Source: Saccharopolyspora thermophila | GTDB lineage: Bacteria; Actinomycetota; Actinomycetes; Mycobacteriales; Pseudonocardiaceae | DNA: 64,000 bases | Direction of reading: 5' to 3' | Assembly: GCF_014646075.1 (NCBI RefSeq) | Contig: NZ_BMMT01000010.1 | Coordinates: 124,001 to 188,000 of the forward strand | Part shown: positions 43,157 through 52,895 of the stretch, piece by piece | How the letters are laid out: each line of letters opens with the position of its first letter | How positions within the stretch are numbered: position 1 is the first letter of the stretch | The notes under the pieces: model-generated | What the model saw: the letters and a program-made list of their open reading frames with translations, nothing else | Database searches by the model: none | What the model was told of the DNA's origin: nothing | Program-made: the position numbers and the translations under genes

Positions 43157-44656
43157 TCACCGGGTACGCACCGGTCCCTGAGCGCAGGCGACCGCCTCCG
43201 CGGCCGCGGCGATCGCGGTGTCGGGGCGGCCGGAGGTGTCGATGCGGATGGCCTCCGGCCAGGGGGCGAAGTGGTGGCTCATCCGGGCAGCGACCTCGAC
43301 CGTGGCATCCGAGGCATCCCCGACCCGGGACGCGATGCGGGACTCGATGACCTCGGCTGGTGCTTCGCAGCACAGCTCGCTGGGTACGGCGAAGGTTTCC
43401 GCCACCACCCTGGCCGATGCGCGTTCCGCGGCGCTGCTCCAGCTCGCATCCAGCACCACGCTCTCGCCGTGCGCGAGCAGTGTCCGCGTGCGCTCCAGCA
43501 TCTCCTGGTAGGTGTCATGGACGTTGCTGCTGTCGTACAGACCGCGGCCGTACCCGGCGTGGGCGGCCAGCCCTGCGGCACCGGGCAGTTCCCGGCGGAT
43601 CTGGTCGGTGCGCAGCAGGACCGCTCCCATGCGGTCGGCCAGGGCACCGGCCAGGGTCGTCTTGCCGGTGCCCTGCAGGCCGCCCACCAGGACCAGCCTG
43701 ACCTGCCCGGTGCGCAGGTGCTGCCGCGCCATGGTGATCAACGTCCGGGCTTGCGCGGCCGCTTCGGGCACGCCTTGGGTGTGCCGCAGGCACGCGACCT
43801 TGGCGCGGACGAACGCCCGGTATGCCACGTAGTGGTGCGCCAGCGAGATGACACCGGGGTCGTCGGAGAACCTGCGGTACCAGGCCAGGAAGTCCCGCGC
43901 CAGATCGGCGGCACCGAGACGTTCGAGGTCCATGGCCAGGAACGCGGCATCGTCAAGACCGTCGACGTACCGCAGCGCGTCGTCGAACTCCAGGCAGTCC
44001 AGCACCCGCGGCCCGTCGGGCAGGCAGAAGATGTCGTCAGCGAGCAGATCTCCGTGCCCGTCGACGACGCAGCCCCGCTGGACGCGCTCGTCGAACAGCG
44101 GCGCCCGGCCGTCCAGGTACCGCAGGACCAGCCCAACCACCTCGTCGAACTCCGCGCGATCGATCGTCGTTCCCACGAACGGCTCGGTTCCGGCGAAGTT
44201 GTCCACCCACCGCCTGCGCAGTGCGGAAAGGCCACCAGCGCGGTCGATCTCCGGGCCGCGCCGGGCGGTGCTGTGGAAGGAGGCGACCAGCCGCGCCAGC
44301 TTCTCCACGTCACGGCGCACGTCCGCGCCCTGCTCGATCAGTGTCGACAGGCGGCGCGAGGCGGGCATGCGGCGCATCACCACGAGCCAGTCGCAGGTCA
44401 CGCCGCGCCCGTCGAGGACCTGGGCGAGATCGAGGTAGACGTCGGGTGCCCATCGGCGGTTGAGCTCCAGCTCGGCCCGGCACGCCCGTTCCCTGGCCGC
44501 CACGGTGCTGAAGTCCAGGAAGCCAAAGTCGACCGGTTTCTTCACCTTGTACGCGCGGTCACCGACGAACACCACCACCGCGCAATGGCTCTGCGTGATT
44601 CCGATGCTGTCCGGCAGGACGAAGCACGTCGGCGGCGTTCCCCTGCTGGTGCTCAT
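43157..44656 (-). CDS. Rv2004c-like two-domain protein: phosphotransferase fold plus P-loop kinase
   Basis: A 499-residue protein. Residues 1-320 resemble an aminoglycoside-phosphotransferase/kinase fold: AYKVKKPVDFGFLDFSTV, then VDGHGDLLADDIFCL (the HGDLxxxN-type catalytic loop with Asp for Asn) and LDCLEFDDALRYVD. Residues 335-490 are a zeta-toxin/gluconate-kinase-like P-loop domain with Walker A VLVGGLQGTGKTTLAG and VVLDASWSSAAER. The same pair of domains occurs in DosR-regulated Rv2004c; the substrate is unknown. The ATG at 44656 follows AGAGGTGTG. Confidence 0.85.
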   Translation of the reverse strand: MSTSRGTPPTCFVLPDSIGITQSHCAVVVFVGDRAYKVKKPVDFGFLDFSTVAARERACRAELELNRRWAPDVYLDLAQVLDGRGVTCDWLVVMRRMPASRRLSTLIEQGADVRRDVEKLARLVASFHSTARRGPEIDRAGGLSALRRRWVDNFAGTEPFVGTTIDRAEFDEVVGLVLRYLDGRAPLFDERVQRGCVVDGHGDLLADDIFCLPDGPRVLDCLEFDDALRYVDGLDDAAFLAMDLERLGAADLARDFLAWYRRFSDDPGVISLAHHYVAYRAFVRAKVACLRHTQGVPEAAAQARTLITMARQHLRTGQVRLVLVGGLQGTGKTTLAGALADRMGAVLLRTDQIRRELPGAAGLAAHAGYGRGLYDSSNVHDTYQEMLERTRTLLAHGESVVLDASWSSAAERASARVVAETFAVPSELCCEAPAEVIESRIASRVGDASDATVEVAARMSHHFAPWPEAIRIDTSGRPDTAIAAAAEAVACAQGPVRTR

Positions 44657-44748
44657 CCGCACACCTCTCATGGTCGCAGTGGTTTGCGTCCGGGTCTGCC
44701 CACGGCCCGTGCAGCGGCGCTTGGTGCACCTGCCCCGTGCGCACGGGG

Positions 44749-45588
44749 TCACAGCGAAGCCGCGTGATCAGGCACGTAGGTGTAGTTCTCGCGAGGTGGC
44801 CGCTGGTAGCCGCCGGGCGGCGGTCGTGCGGGCAGTTCCACCCTGGGGCGCGGCACGTCGCAGAAGGGCGTGCTCGACAGCAGGTGCGCGATCATGTTGA
44901 TCCGCCCCCGCCGCTTGTCCTCGCTTTCCACGAGGTACCACGGTGCCTCCGCCGTGTCGGTCGCGGCCAGCATGTCGTCCCTGGCGCGCGAATACTCCTG
45001 CCACCTGGACACCGACTCCAGGTCGACGGTGGACAGCTTCCACCGGCGCATCGGATCGTCGATTCGCTTGCGCAGCCGCCGCTCCTGCTCGGCCTGGCTG
45101 ATCGAGAACCAGTACTTGCGCAGCAGCACACCGTCCTCGACGAGCAGGCGCTCGAACACCGGGCACTGCGGCAGGAACCGCTGCCGTTCCTCGTCGGTGC
45201 ACCAACCCATCACGTACTCGACGCCCGCGCGGTTGTACCAGCTGCGGTCGAACAGCACGATCTCCCCGGCCGCGGGCAGGTGTTCGACGTAGCGCTGGAA
45301 GTACCACTGCGAACGCTCCCGCTCCGACGGCGCCGGAAGCGCCACGATCCGCGCCACTCGCGGATTGAGGTACTCGGTCACCCGCCTGATCGTGCTCCCC
45401 TTGCCCGCCGCGTCACGTCCCTCGAACACCACCGCGAGCCGCGCGCCCTCGACCCGAACCCACTCCTGCAGTTTCACCAGCTCCGCCTGGAGTCTCCGGA
45501 GTTCGCGCTCGTAAACCCGGCGTGGCAACCTGCTGCGCCCGTTGGCGCCGGCCTCTCCCGTCGCTTCCGCACGACCGGTGTCAGACAT
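44749..45588 (-). CDS. ppk2: Polyphosphate kinase 2
   Basis: A 279-residue class PPK2 enzyme, transferring phosphate between polyphosphate and nucleotides. Walker A is VVFEGRDAAGKGSTIRR, Walker B FDRSWYNRAGVEYVMG, and the lid LRKRIDDPMRRWK. It is a single-domain form. Its start overlaps the end of the P-type ATPase gene by 8 bp, giving a coupled operon. In a dormancy setting it would link polyphosphate to GTP or ATP supply. The gap of 92 bp to the next gene carries no terminator that I can see. Confidence 0.93.
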   Translation of the reverse strand: MSDTGRAEATGEAGANGRSRLPRRVYERELRRLQAELVKLQEWVRVEGARLAVVFEGRDAAGKGSTIRRVTEYLNPRVARIVALPAPSERERSQWYFQRYVEHLPAAGEIVLFDRSWYNRAGVEYVMGWCTDEERQRFLPQCPVFERLLVEDGVLLRKYWFSISQAEQERRLRKRIDDPMRRWKLSTVDLESVSRWQEYSRARDDMLAATDTAEAPWYLVESEDKRRGRINMIAHLLSSTPFCDVPRPRVELPARPPPGGYQRPPRENYTYVPDHAASL

Positions 45589-48107
45589 CCGCTCCCCTCC
45601 TCTCGCTGCCAGCCGGGCGAAGTGTGGGCGTCCTCGGGCGGCCGTGCCGAGCTCGCAGGTGCTTGTCGAGGGCGATGACCAGGCAGGCCAGGACCGAGAT
45701 CCCCACGATCCGCAGCCACACGTCGCCTCCGATCGGCACGGTGTGGAACAGCCCGTTGCAGGCCGGCAGGTAGGTGATCGCGAGCTGCCCGGCCGCCTGG
45801 GTGACCACGCTGGTGAGCAGCCACCGGTTGCTGAACGGTCCGAGGCGCCACATCGGCCGGGTCAGGGACCGGCAGCTGAACAGGTACACCAGCTCGATCG
45901 CGACGAAGAGGTTGACCGCGGCGGTGCGTGCCTCGGCAAGGTCGGCACCGGCTGCCAGTTCCCAGCTGAACAGCCACCACGCGCCACCGACCAGCAGCAC
46001 CGAGACCAGCAGGATGCGCTGCACGAGGGCACCGGTGAGCAGCGGTTCGCGCGGGTCGCGGGGTGGCCGTTGCATGCTGCCCGCCTCCTTGGGCTCGAAG
46101 GTCAGCATGAGTCCGAGCGCGACGGCGGTGGTCATGTTGATCCACAGGATCTGCGTGCAGGATCGGCAGGGTCGAGCCGAGCACGATCGCCGCGAGGATG
46201 ACCAACCCCTCGCCCAGGTTCGTCGGCAGCGTCCACACGATGAACTTGGTGAGGTTGTCGAACACGCCGCGGCCTTCCTCGACGGCGGCTTCGATCGTGG
46301 CGAAGTCGTCGTCGGTGAGCACCATGTCGGCCGATTCCTTGGCGGCTTCGGTCCCGCTGCGCCCCATCGCCACTCCGATGTCGGCCCGACGCAGCGCCGG
46401 GGCGTCGTTGACGCCGTCACCGGTCATCGCCACGACGTCGCCGCGCGACTGGAACGCCTCCACCAGTCGCAGCTTCTGCTCCGGTGACACGCGCGCGAAC
46501 ACCGATGCGTGGCTGGCCGCCTCCGGCCATTCCTCCTGCGGCAGGGCCGCGAGGTCCGCGCCGGTCAACGCGTCGCCGGGTCGGCGGTCCTCGAGGAACC
46601 CGAGGCGCGCCGCGATCGCCACCGCGGTGGCAACGTGATCGCCGGTGATCATCTTGACCTGAATTCCGGCTTCGCGGCAGGCGCGCACCGCCTCCGCCGC
46701 ATCCGGGCGCGGCGGATCGAACATGACGTGCAGACCGGTGAGGACGAGCGCGTCCAACGACGCCGCCTCGAAGGGCTCGTCGTCGCGAACCGGTCTCATG
46801 GCCGTGGCCAGGACGCGCAGCCCGGCACCGGCCAACTCCTCAGCCGCGGCCAGCACGGCACACCGATCAAGGGGGCGTCGTGCGCCGTCGGACGCCATCT
46901 CGGCGCCGCACAGGGCGAGGAGCCGTTCCACCGCCCCCTTGGCCAACACGACGCGCCCGTGTCCGGGCACGTCGTGCAAGGTCGCCATGAACGCCCGGTC
47001 CGAGCTGAACGGGATCGTGGCGACCCGCGGCAGCGTCTCCGCGATGTCCGCGGGCACGATCCCCTCGGCTTTGCGGGCGACGACGAGCAGGGCGCCTTCC
47101 GTGGGATCTCCGACCACCGCAGGCCGGCCGTCCCGGTCGACGAGCGCGGCGTCGTTGCACGCCGCTCCGGCGAGCAGGCACCAGCGCAGCGCCGCACTGC
47201 CGGTCGGACCGAGGGTCGCGCCCTGCAGGGCACAGCCGGAGCCGGTGACCTCGAAGCGACCGTCCGGCGTCCACACCGACCGCACGGTCATCTGGTTCTC
47301 GGTGAGCGTGCCGGTCTTGTCGGTTCCGATCACCGTTGTGCTGCCCAGCGTCTCGACCGCGGGCAGGTGCCGGATCACCGCCCGCCGCCGGGCCATGCGG
47401 ACCACGCCGATGGCCAGCGTGATCGTCACCGCGGCTGGCAGCCCCTCGGGGATGGCACCGACGGCCAACGCGACCGCGGCGGTGAACATCTCGGCCCAGT
47501 CCTGCCCCCGCACCACGCCGGTGCCGAACGCGACGAGCGCCAGCGCCAGGATCACGACGGTCAGGACCTTGCTGAACCACGCGATCTTCCGGGTCAGCGG
47601 GGTGGCCAGATCCTCGGCGGACACGGTCCGCTTCTGGCCACCGCGCACCACCCGCGCTTCGGTGCGCACCATCGTCCGCAGCGCCTCCAGCGCGGACTCC
47701 GCCTTCGACTCCTGCACGAAGCCGATGACCATGTTCACCACGACCACGCCGAAGATCACGCTGGCGTCGACCCCTTCACCGACCGCCAGCGTCACCGCTC
47801 CCGCCACCAACAGCACGGAGACCAAGGGGCTGCGCAGCTGCCGCAGCAACCGGCCCACCGGACCGACCGAACCAGGCGTGGGCAGCATGTTGGGGCCCAC
47901 CTGGTCCCTACGCCGGGCGGCTTCCTCCTCGGTCAGCCCACTGCTCGGGTCGGTGTGCAGCTGCTCCACCACCTCGCGGATCGCGAGGTGGTGGAACGCA
48001 CCGGGACCACCCGGCGCAGGTCGTGCTTCGGCGAGATGCGGGTGCCGCCGGCTGTCACCGCCGCTTCGGTTGCGCCATGGTCGTGTGCGCGACGTCCTGG
48101 ATGCCAT
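45581..48107 (-). pseudogene. ctpF: CtpF-like cation P-type ATPase, actuator domain deleted and frameshifted
   Basis: The N-terminal cation-ATPase domain (HHLAIREVVEQLHTDPSSGL, then GPNMLPTP) and first TM pair are intact, and so are the phosphorylation motif IGTDKTGTLTENQMT and hinge MTGDGVNDAPALRRADIG. Two lesions are visible. Near 47600-47612 the reading frame passes from VVRGGQKRTVSAEDL directly to ATPLTRKIAWFSKVL, missing some 85 residues including the TGES dephosphorylation motif. Near 46150-46162 a frameshift separates STLPILH from QILWINMTTAVALGL, so the last 190 residues with the C-terminal TM helices lie in another frame. A sequencing slip could explain the second lesion but not the first. 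Confidence 0.85.
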
Positions 48108-48138
48108 GTGCCTGGTTCCGCTCACCGCCACCGCGGGC

Positions 48139-48750
48139 TCAGCCGCCGTGCCGAGTCCACTTCGGTTCGACGATCTCCCACTCCCGGTGCCATGCGCGAT
48201 CAGCGCGCGCGTTCGCGGCGGCGAGGACCCCGGCGATTCCCGCGGCGCACAGCGCCTCGCCCGTGAGGAAGACGCCGAACGCGAGCGCGACGGCCGACGT
48301 GCGCACCTGGCCCTCGCTGAGCGGAGCGGTCGTCACGCGGTCGGCGTCGTCGATCCACAACGGAATCCGGCTCCCCACCGTGGTGCCGGGCGGAACCTCG
48401 ACGTTCGCCGCCCGAGGTGCCCCGTCCGTGCCCGTCCATTGGACGGGGGCGCGGTGGGTGGTGCTCGACACCTCCGGGTTGACCGCCAGCACGACCGTGG
48501 TGGGTTCCTCGATCACGACCGCGTCCACGCGATACCGGGTGGCTGCGGCGCGCTCGGCCGCATGGCGATCCGCCTCGTAGGCCGCGGTGCCCCAGGACAG
48601 CGCCACCATCGGCACGACGCTCACCGCCACGACGAGCATGCCGAGCACAGCCGCTGCGACGACCCGGTCCAGGCGACGCCGCAGCGGGTTCGGCCTCAGC
48701 CCCAGCGCGTGGACGAGCCAGCGCGCACCGGCTGGCACAACACCTTCCAC
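48139..48750 (-). CDS. Rv1733c-like two-TM membrane protein
   Basis: A 203-residue protein with one TM helix near the N-terminus (residues 28-52, VVAAAVLGMLVVAVSVVPMV) and one near the C-terminus (about residues 148-172). An extracytoplasmic beta domain (VQWTGTDGAPRAANV, GTTVGSRIPLWIDDADR) lies between. This is the layout of M. tuberculosis Rv1733c, a DosR-regulon antigen; the function is unknown. It lies 32 bp upstream of the P-type ATPase on the same strand and 18 bp downstream of the truncated membrane protein gene. Confidence 0.82.
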   Translation of the reverse strand: MEGVVPAGARWLVHALGLRPNPLRRRLDRVVAAAVLGMLVVAVSVVPMVALSWGTAAYEADRHAAERAAATRYRVDAVVIEEPTTVVLAVNPEVSSTTHRAPVQWTGTDGAPRAANVEVPPGTTVGSRIPLWIDDADRVTTAPLSEGQVRTSAVALAFGVFLTGEALCAAGIAGVLAAANARADRAWHREWEIVEPKWTRHGG

Positions 48751-48767
48751 GTGTTCCAGCCTGGGTG

Positions 48768-49620
48768 CTACGCGCCGTTCGGATCAGGGAAATTGGTCAC
48801 CGGTTCGGCGGCCGCCCGCTGCGACCCGGATTTCGGGACCGCGAGTTCGACGGCCGACGAGCCCGACCCGTGCCGGTGCTCGTGGAACGGGGCGAGATGG
48901 ATCTGGACGGCGTAGACGACCCAGCCCAACGCCGCCAGGCCCAGCCAGTTGATGGTCCGGTAGACGAGGACGATCGCCAGCGCCGACGACACCGGAATCC
49001 CCGAGGTGATCAGGGCGCCCAGCAGTCCGGCCTCCGCGAGGCCGGCACCGCCCGGGAAGACCTGCAGGGCGATGGCGCCCTGCACGGCCAGGAACCCCAC
49101 CACGATCGTCGACCACGGCACCGGGTGCCCGAGAGCCACCACGCTCAGCGACAGGCTCAGGAAGTCCAGCAGCCAGCTCAACGCCGCCAGCGTCCCGATG
49201 ACCGCCCACTGCGATGCGCTCGGGCGGAGCAGCCGCACCCGGTCCGCCACGCGACGCGCGGTCCTGTCCGGATCAACCGCCCACGTCCGGCGGCAGGTGC
49301 GGCAGAAGACCGGAAGGCGCCGCCCGAGCGCCGTCCCGACTCGCAGGAAACGGTGCAGCGCCGAGGGCCGGGTCACCACTTCCCACGCTCCCGAGGCCCC
49401 CACCGCAACACCTGCGGCGAGCCCCCCGGCAACGAGCGGCGGTACCTGCCCGGTGACCCCCAGGGCAGCGGTACCGAGCACCAGGAGCACGATCGTCGCG
49501 ACAGTCCCGGACAGCACCAGCGACCACGCCGCCACCGCGACATCGACACCGCGTTTGCGCAGCTGGTAGGTCGCGTAGACGTGGACGCGACCGGCGGCGA
49601 GCAGGTGCCGGTGCAGTTCG
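48768..49620 (-). pseudogene. Lysyl-phosphatidylglycerol-synthase-TM/UPF0104-type membrane protein lacking its 5' end
   Basis: The frame encodes about 280 residues of a polytopic membrane protein (YATYQLRKRGVDVAVAAWSL, LLRPSASQWAVIGTLAALSW, QVFPGGAGLAEAGLLGALIT). This matches the C-terminal two thirds of AglD/LPG-synthase TM proteins. Around 49610-49645 homology stops abruptly and the frame runs antisense into a formate-dehydrogenase fragment; the first 80-100 residues and the promoter are gone. If it is the head of the stress operon, the whole minus-strand operon has lost its original promoter. Confidence 0.75.
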
Positions 49621-49639
49621 CCGTACAGGACCAGGGCCG

Positions 49640-50960
49640 CGACCGCACCACGGGTTTCGCCGAACTGGCGGCGCTGCTGCACGAGTACCGACCGGAGCAG
49701 GTCGCGGCGATCGCCGAGATCACGGCCGAGGACCTGCTGGCCGCCGCCCGTCTGTTCGGCAGCGCCCGGCAACCGGTGATCGTCTACGGGCTCGGGGTCA
49801 CCGAGCACATGCACGGCACCGACGGTGTCCGCACCCTGGCCAACCTCGCCATCCTGCGCGGCTCGGTCGGCACCCCGGGATGCTGTGGCATCCTCCCGCT
49901 GCGCGGCCAGAACAACGTCCAGGGCGCCTCGGACATGGGCGCGTTACCGGACCTGCTGCCCGGCTACCAGCCGGTCACCGACCCCGAGATCCGGGCGCGG
50001 TTCGCCCACGCCTGGAACAGCCCGGTGCCGCATCGCCCCGGCCTGCGCATCCCGCAGATGTTCGACGCGGCCGTTGCGGGAGACGTGCGTGCGCTGTACG
50101 TGATCGGCGAGGACATCGCCGCCAGCGACCCCAACACGCCCCACGTCCGCGCGGCCCTGCGGTCATGCGACTTCGTGATCTGCCACGACCTGTTCCGCTC
50201 GGCCACCGCCGAGCACGCCGACGTGGTGCTGCCCGCCGCGTCGTTTCTGGAGAAGGACGGCACCTTCGTCAACTTCGACCGCCGCTTCCAACGCGTCCGC
50301 CCGGCCCTGGACCCGCCGGGGCAGGCCGCCCCCGACTTCGACGTGCTGCACCGCCTCGCCCACGCCCTGGGCGCCGACCTCGGCTGCCCCACCCCCGCCG
50401 ACGCCCTGGATGAATGCGCCGCCCTGACACCGGTCTACGCCGGCCTGTCGCACCAGCGACTCGACCGCGAAGGACCGCTGCACTGGCCCTGCCGCGCACC
50501 CGACCGGCCCGGGGAAGCGGTGCTCTACCTCGACCACTTCGCCACGCCGGACGGCCGGGCAGCACTCGCCGCCCGCCCCTACCTCCCGCCCGGCGAACGC
50601 CCCAACGCCGACTTCCCCCACGTGCTGGTCACCGGACGGCGCCTTGTCCACTACAACACCGGCTCGATGACCCGTCGCACCCCGGATCTCGAACTCCGGC
50701 CCGCGGAAACCCTCGACCTCCACCCCAGCGACGCAGCCCGGCTCGGCGTGGCCGACGGCGCGGACGTGACCGTCACCAGCCGCTGGGGCCGGGCCGCCCT
50801 GACCGCCCACCTCAGCCGCGACGTCGCGCCAGGCCAGGTCTTCGCCGGCTTCCACTTCCCGGACGCGGCCGTCAACGACCTCACCTCCCCGCACACCGAC
50901 ACCGCCACCGGCTGCCCCGAGTACAAGGTCACCGCGGTCCGCATCCAACCGGTGCGCTGA
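49640..50960 (+). pseudogene. Formate dehydrogenase/molybdopterin oxidoreductase alpha subunit, N-terminal half missing
   Basis: About 440 residues of a molybdopterin oxidoreductase C-terminal half. Present are AEITAEDLLAAARLFGSA, VIVYGLGVTEHMHGTD, LRGQNNVQGASDMGALPDLL, CHDLFRSATAEHADVVLP, the last domain VTGRRLVHYNTGSMTRR and PHTDTATGCPEYKVTAV. These match FdhF-type formate dehydrogenases. The [4Fe-4S] domain and the catalytic Cys/Sec region are absent, because homology begins at about 49640 with RTTGFAELAALL. No start codon with a ribosome site is evident. It meets the truncated membrane protein head to head at the same point. Confidence 0.85.
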
Positions 50961-51053
50961 GGCCCGCGACCACCGCCAGGCCGACCAGCTCCGCATCCTG
51001 GCGCGCCGGGCCGGGTAACCACGTGGTGCTGACTCCAGGCTGAGGAGCGCACC

Positions 51054-51902
51054 ATGTCAGGCACGGACCGACCGGTCGTCGTGGGCGTCGACGGCTCAGA
51101 CAGTTCCCTGCACGCGGCCGAGTGGGCCGCCGCTGAGGCGAACCGTCGGCACGCACCACTGCACGTGCTGATCGTCAACGACGATCCGGCCAGGTCGGAC
51201 TACGCCGAGAACACCGCGCGCAGAACCGCGGCGAAATGCCACGCGAGCCTGCCGCAGCTTCCGGTGACCACCGAGGTCGCCGAGGGACACCCCGTCGAGG
51301 TGCTGGTGCGTCGCAGCGGTCAGGCACAGCTGGTGGTACTCGGTGCGCGGGGCCATGGCGGCTTCGCCAACGCCCTGCTGGGCGGGGTGAGCACCGCGGT
51401 GGCCACCCACGCGGACTGCCCGGTGGTCGTGATTCGCCGCGGTGTTCCCACCACCGTCGGGCCGGTTGTCGCCGGAGTGGACGGCTCGCCGTGCAGCCAG
51501 GAGGCGCTGCACTTCGCCTACGCATCGGCCGACAGGCTCGGTGCGGACCTGGTCGTGATGCAGGTGTGGCACGAAGAAGGTCTGCTGACCGTGCCGCTGA
51601 CACCGTACGACCGGGAACGCGTGGAGCAGAAGATCAGCAACTCGCTCGCCCAACAGGCAGCAGCACTCCGCGACCAGTACCCACGGGTCCGAACGCGTGA
51701 GGTGGTGCAGCGGGGACACCCCGTGGCGGCGCTCACCGATGCCGCCCGCGACGCGCGGCTGCTCGTCGTGGGCCACCGCGGCCGCGGTGACTTCGGCGGT
51801 CTGTTCCTCGGCTCGGTCGCGGCGGGAGTGCTGCACCACGCCCAGTGCCCGGTGGCCGTCGTCCGCTCCCCGGCGGGAAGCGACCGATCAACCGGCGCGT
51901 AG
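51054..51902 (+). CDS. Tandem universal stress protein
   Basis: A 282-residue, two-domain USP. The first domain starts RPVVVGVDGSDSSLHA and ends with VLGARGHGGFANALLGGVS; the second starts PVVAGVDGSPCSQ and ends VVGHRGRGDFGGLFLGSVA. Both ATP-loop patterns are intact. GAGGAGCG lies 5 bases before the ATG. It is convergent with the next USP gene; their coding ends overlap by 15 bp, so antisense pairing of the two mRNA tails is possible. Confidence 0.93.
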   Translation: MSGTDRPVVVGVDGSDSSLHAAEWAAAEANRRHAPLHVLIVNDDPARSDYAENTARRTAAKCHASLPQLPVTTEVAEGHPVEVLVRRSGQAQLVVLGARGHGGFANALLGGVSTAVATHADCPVVVIRRGVPTTVGPVVAGVDGSPCSQEALHFAYASADRLGADLVVMQVWHEEGLLTVPLTPYDRERVEQKISNSLAQQAAALRDQYPRVRTREVVQRGHPVAALTDAARDARLLVVGHRGRGDFGGLFLGSVAAGVLHHAQCPVAVVRSPAGSDRSTGA

Positions 51903-52775
51903 TACCGCGACCGGGCAGGCTGCGCGGTTGACGACCTTGTGGCTGACCGAACCGAGCAGGGCACGGCGGACCCGGCCGCGCCCGCGGCTGCCCACCACCA
52001 GCAGGCCTGCGGTCTTCGCTTCGCGCAGCAGCGCCTGCGCGGGTTTCTCCGGTGTCACCACACGCCGAACGGCGACATCGGGATACCGCTCGCCCCAGCC
52101 GGCGACGGATTCCGCGAGCACCTCCTCGGCCTCGTCGCGCACCTCGGACCAGGGCAGCTCCCACTGCTGCACGCGGGCGAAGGGGTCCAGCGGCAGGTCG
52201 CTCCAGGCGTGCACCGCCACCAGCTCGTTGCCGTGCCGGGAGGCGAAGTCGAAAGCAAAAGCGATCGCCAGCCTGCTCGCCTCCGAGCCGTCCACGCCGA
52301 CCACGACCGGCGCCGAATCCGGCAGCTCGCGCTCGCCGCGCACGACCACGACCGGTGCCCCGCCACGCTTCGCCAGCAACTCGGCGGCCGTCGCCCCCAA
52401 CAGATCGAACTCCGCGCCGATCTGGGGACCACCGAGCACCAGCAACTCAGCGTCCATGGCCAACTCGCCCAGCACCTCGGCGGGGTCGCCGAACGGCATC
52501 TCACCGCGCACATCGAGATCGGCGTCGATCTCATAACAGCGTTCGACCAGTTCCTCGAGCTCCTGCCGCAGGATGCGCTGCAGGGGTTCGGCCACGTCGC
52601 CTTCGCCTGGCACACGGATCGGGATGTGCTCCTCGAACGGCCAGGTCAGCACATGCACAAGCAGCAGCGGTCGACACCGGCTGGACGCCTCGTGCGCCGC
52701 CCACCGCACCGCCCGGCGGGCCCCCTCGGTCACGTCGAACCCCGCCACAACCGCCTTGCGGCTCGTGTCCGCCAT
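51888..52775 (-). CDS. Tandem universal stress protein
   Basis: A 295-residue USP pair. Domain 1 (AVVAGFDVTEGARRAVRWAA) has a modified nucleotide loop (LGGPQIGAEFDLLGATAAELL), so it may not bind ATP. Domain 2 (PVVVGVDGSEASRLA, VVGSRGRGRVRRALLGSVS) has the standard loop. GGGGAGAAGGGG precedes the ATG at 52775. It is tail-to-tail with the preceding USP and followed upstream by an antiporter gene on the same strand. Confidence 0.92.
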   Translation of the reverse strand: MADTSRKAVVAGFDVTEGARRAVRWAAHEASSRCRPLLLVHVLTWPFEEHIPIRVPGEGDVAEPLQRILRQELEELVERCYEIDADLDVRGEMPFGDPAEVLGELAMDAELLVLGGPQIGAEFDLLGATAAELLAKRGGAPVVVVRGERELPDSAPVVVGVDGSEASRLAIAFAFDFASRHGNELVAVHAWSDLPLDPFARVQQWELPWSEVRDEAEEVLAESVAGWGERYPDVAVRRVVTPEKPAQALLREAKTAGLLVVGSRGRGRVRRALLGSVSHKVVNRAACPVAVLRAG

Positions 52776-52895
52776 CCCCTTCTCCCCCCTCCGCTGACCC
52801 GACACCCCTCATGGTGGACCGCAGGCCGTCGCCCGGCACCCGAAAGGCCCGTTCCCAACCCCGGACCGCCACATGTGCACTGCCGGGCCGAGCTC

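Noticed and set aside
42308-44767. An 819-codon plus-strand frame
   Set aside because: Opposite the USP and kinase genes, which have strong motifs; translation is Arg/His/Pro-rich noise.
45474-46150. C-terminal 220 residues of the long ATPase frame as a genuine alternative tail
   Set aside because: Arg/His/Pro-rich noise antisense-like composition; the true TM helices are in the other frame, showing a frameshift.
46509-48915. Long plus-strand frames opposite the P-type ATPase and Rv1733c-like gene
   Set aside because: Low-complexity Arg/Ala/Pro products; the minus strand carries clear motifs.
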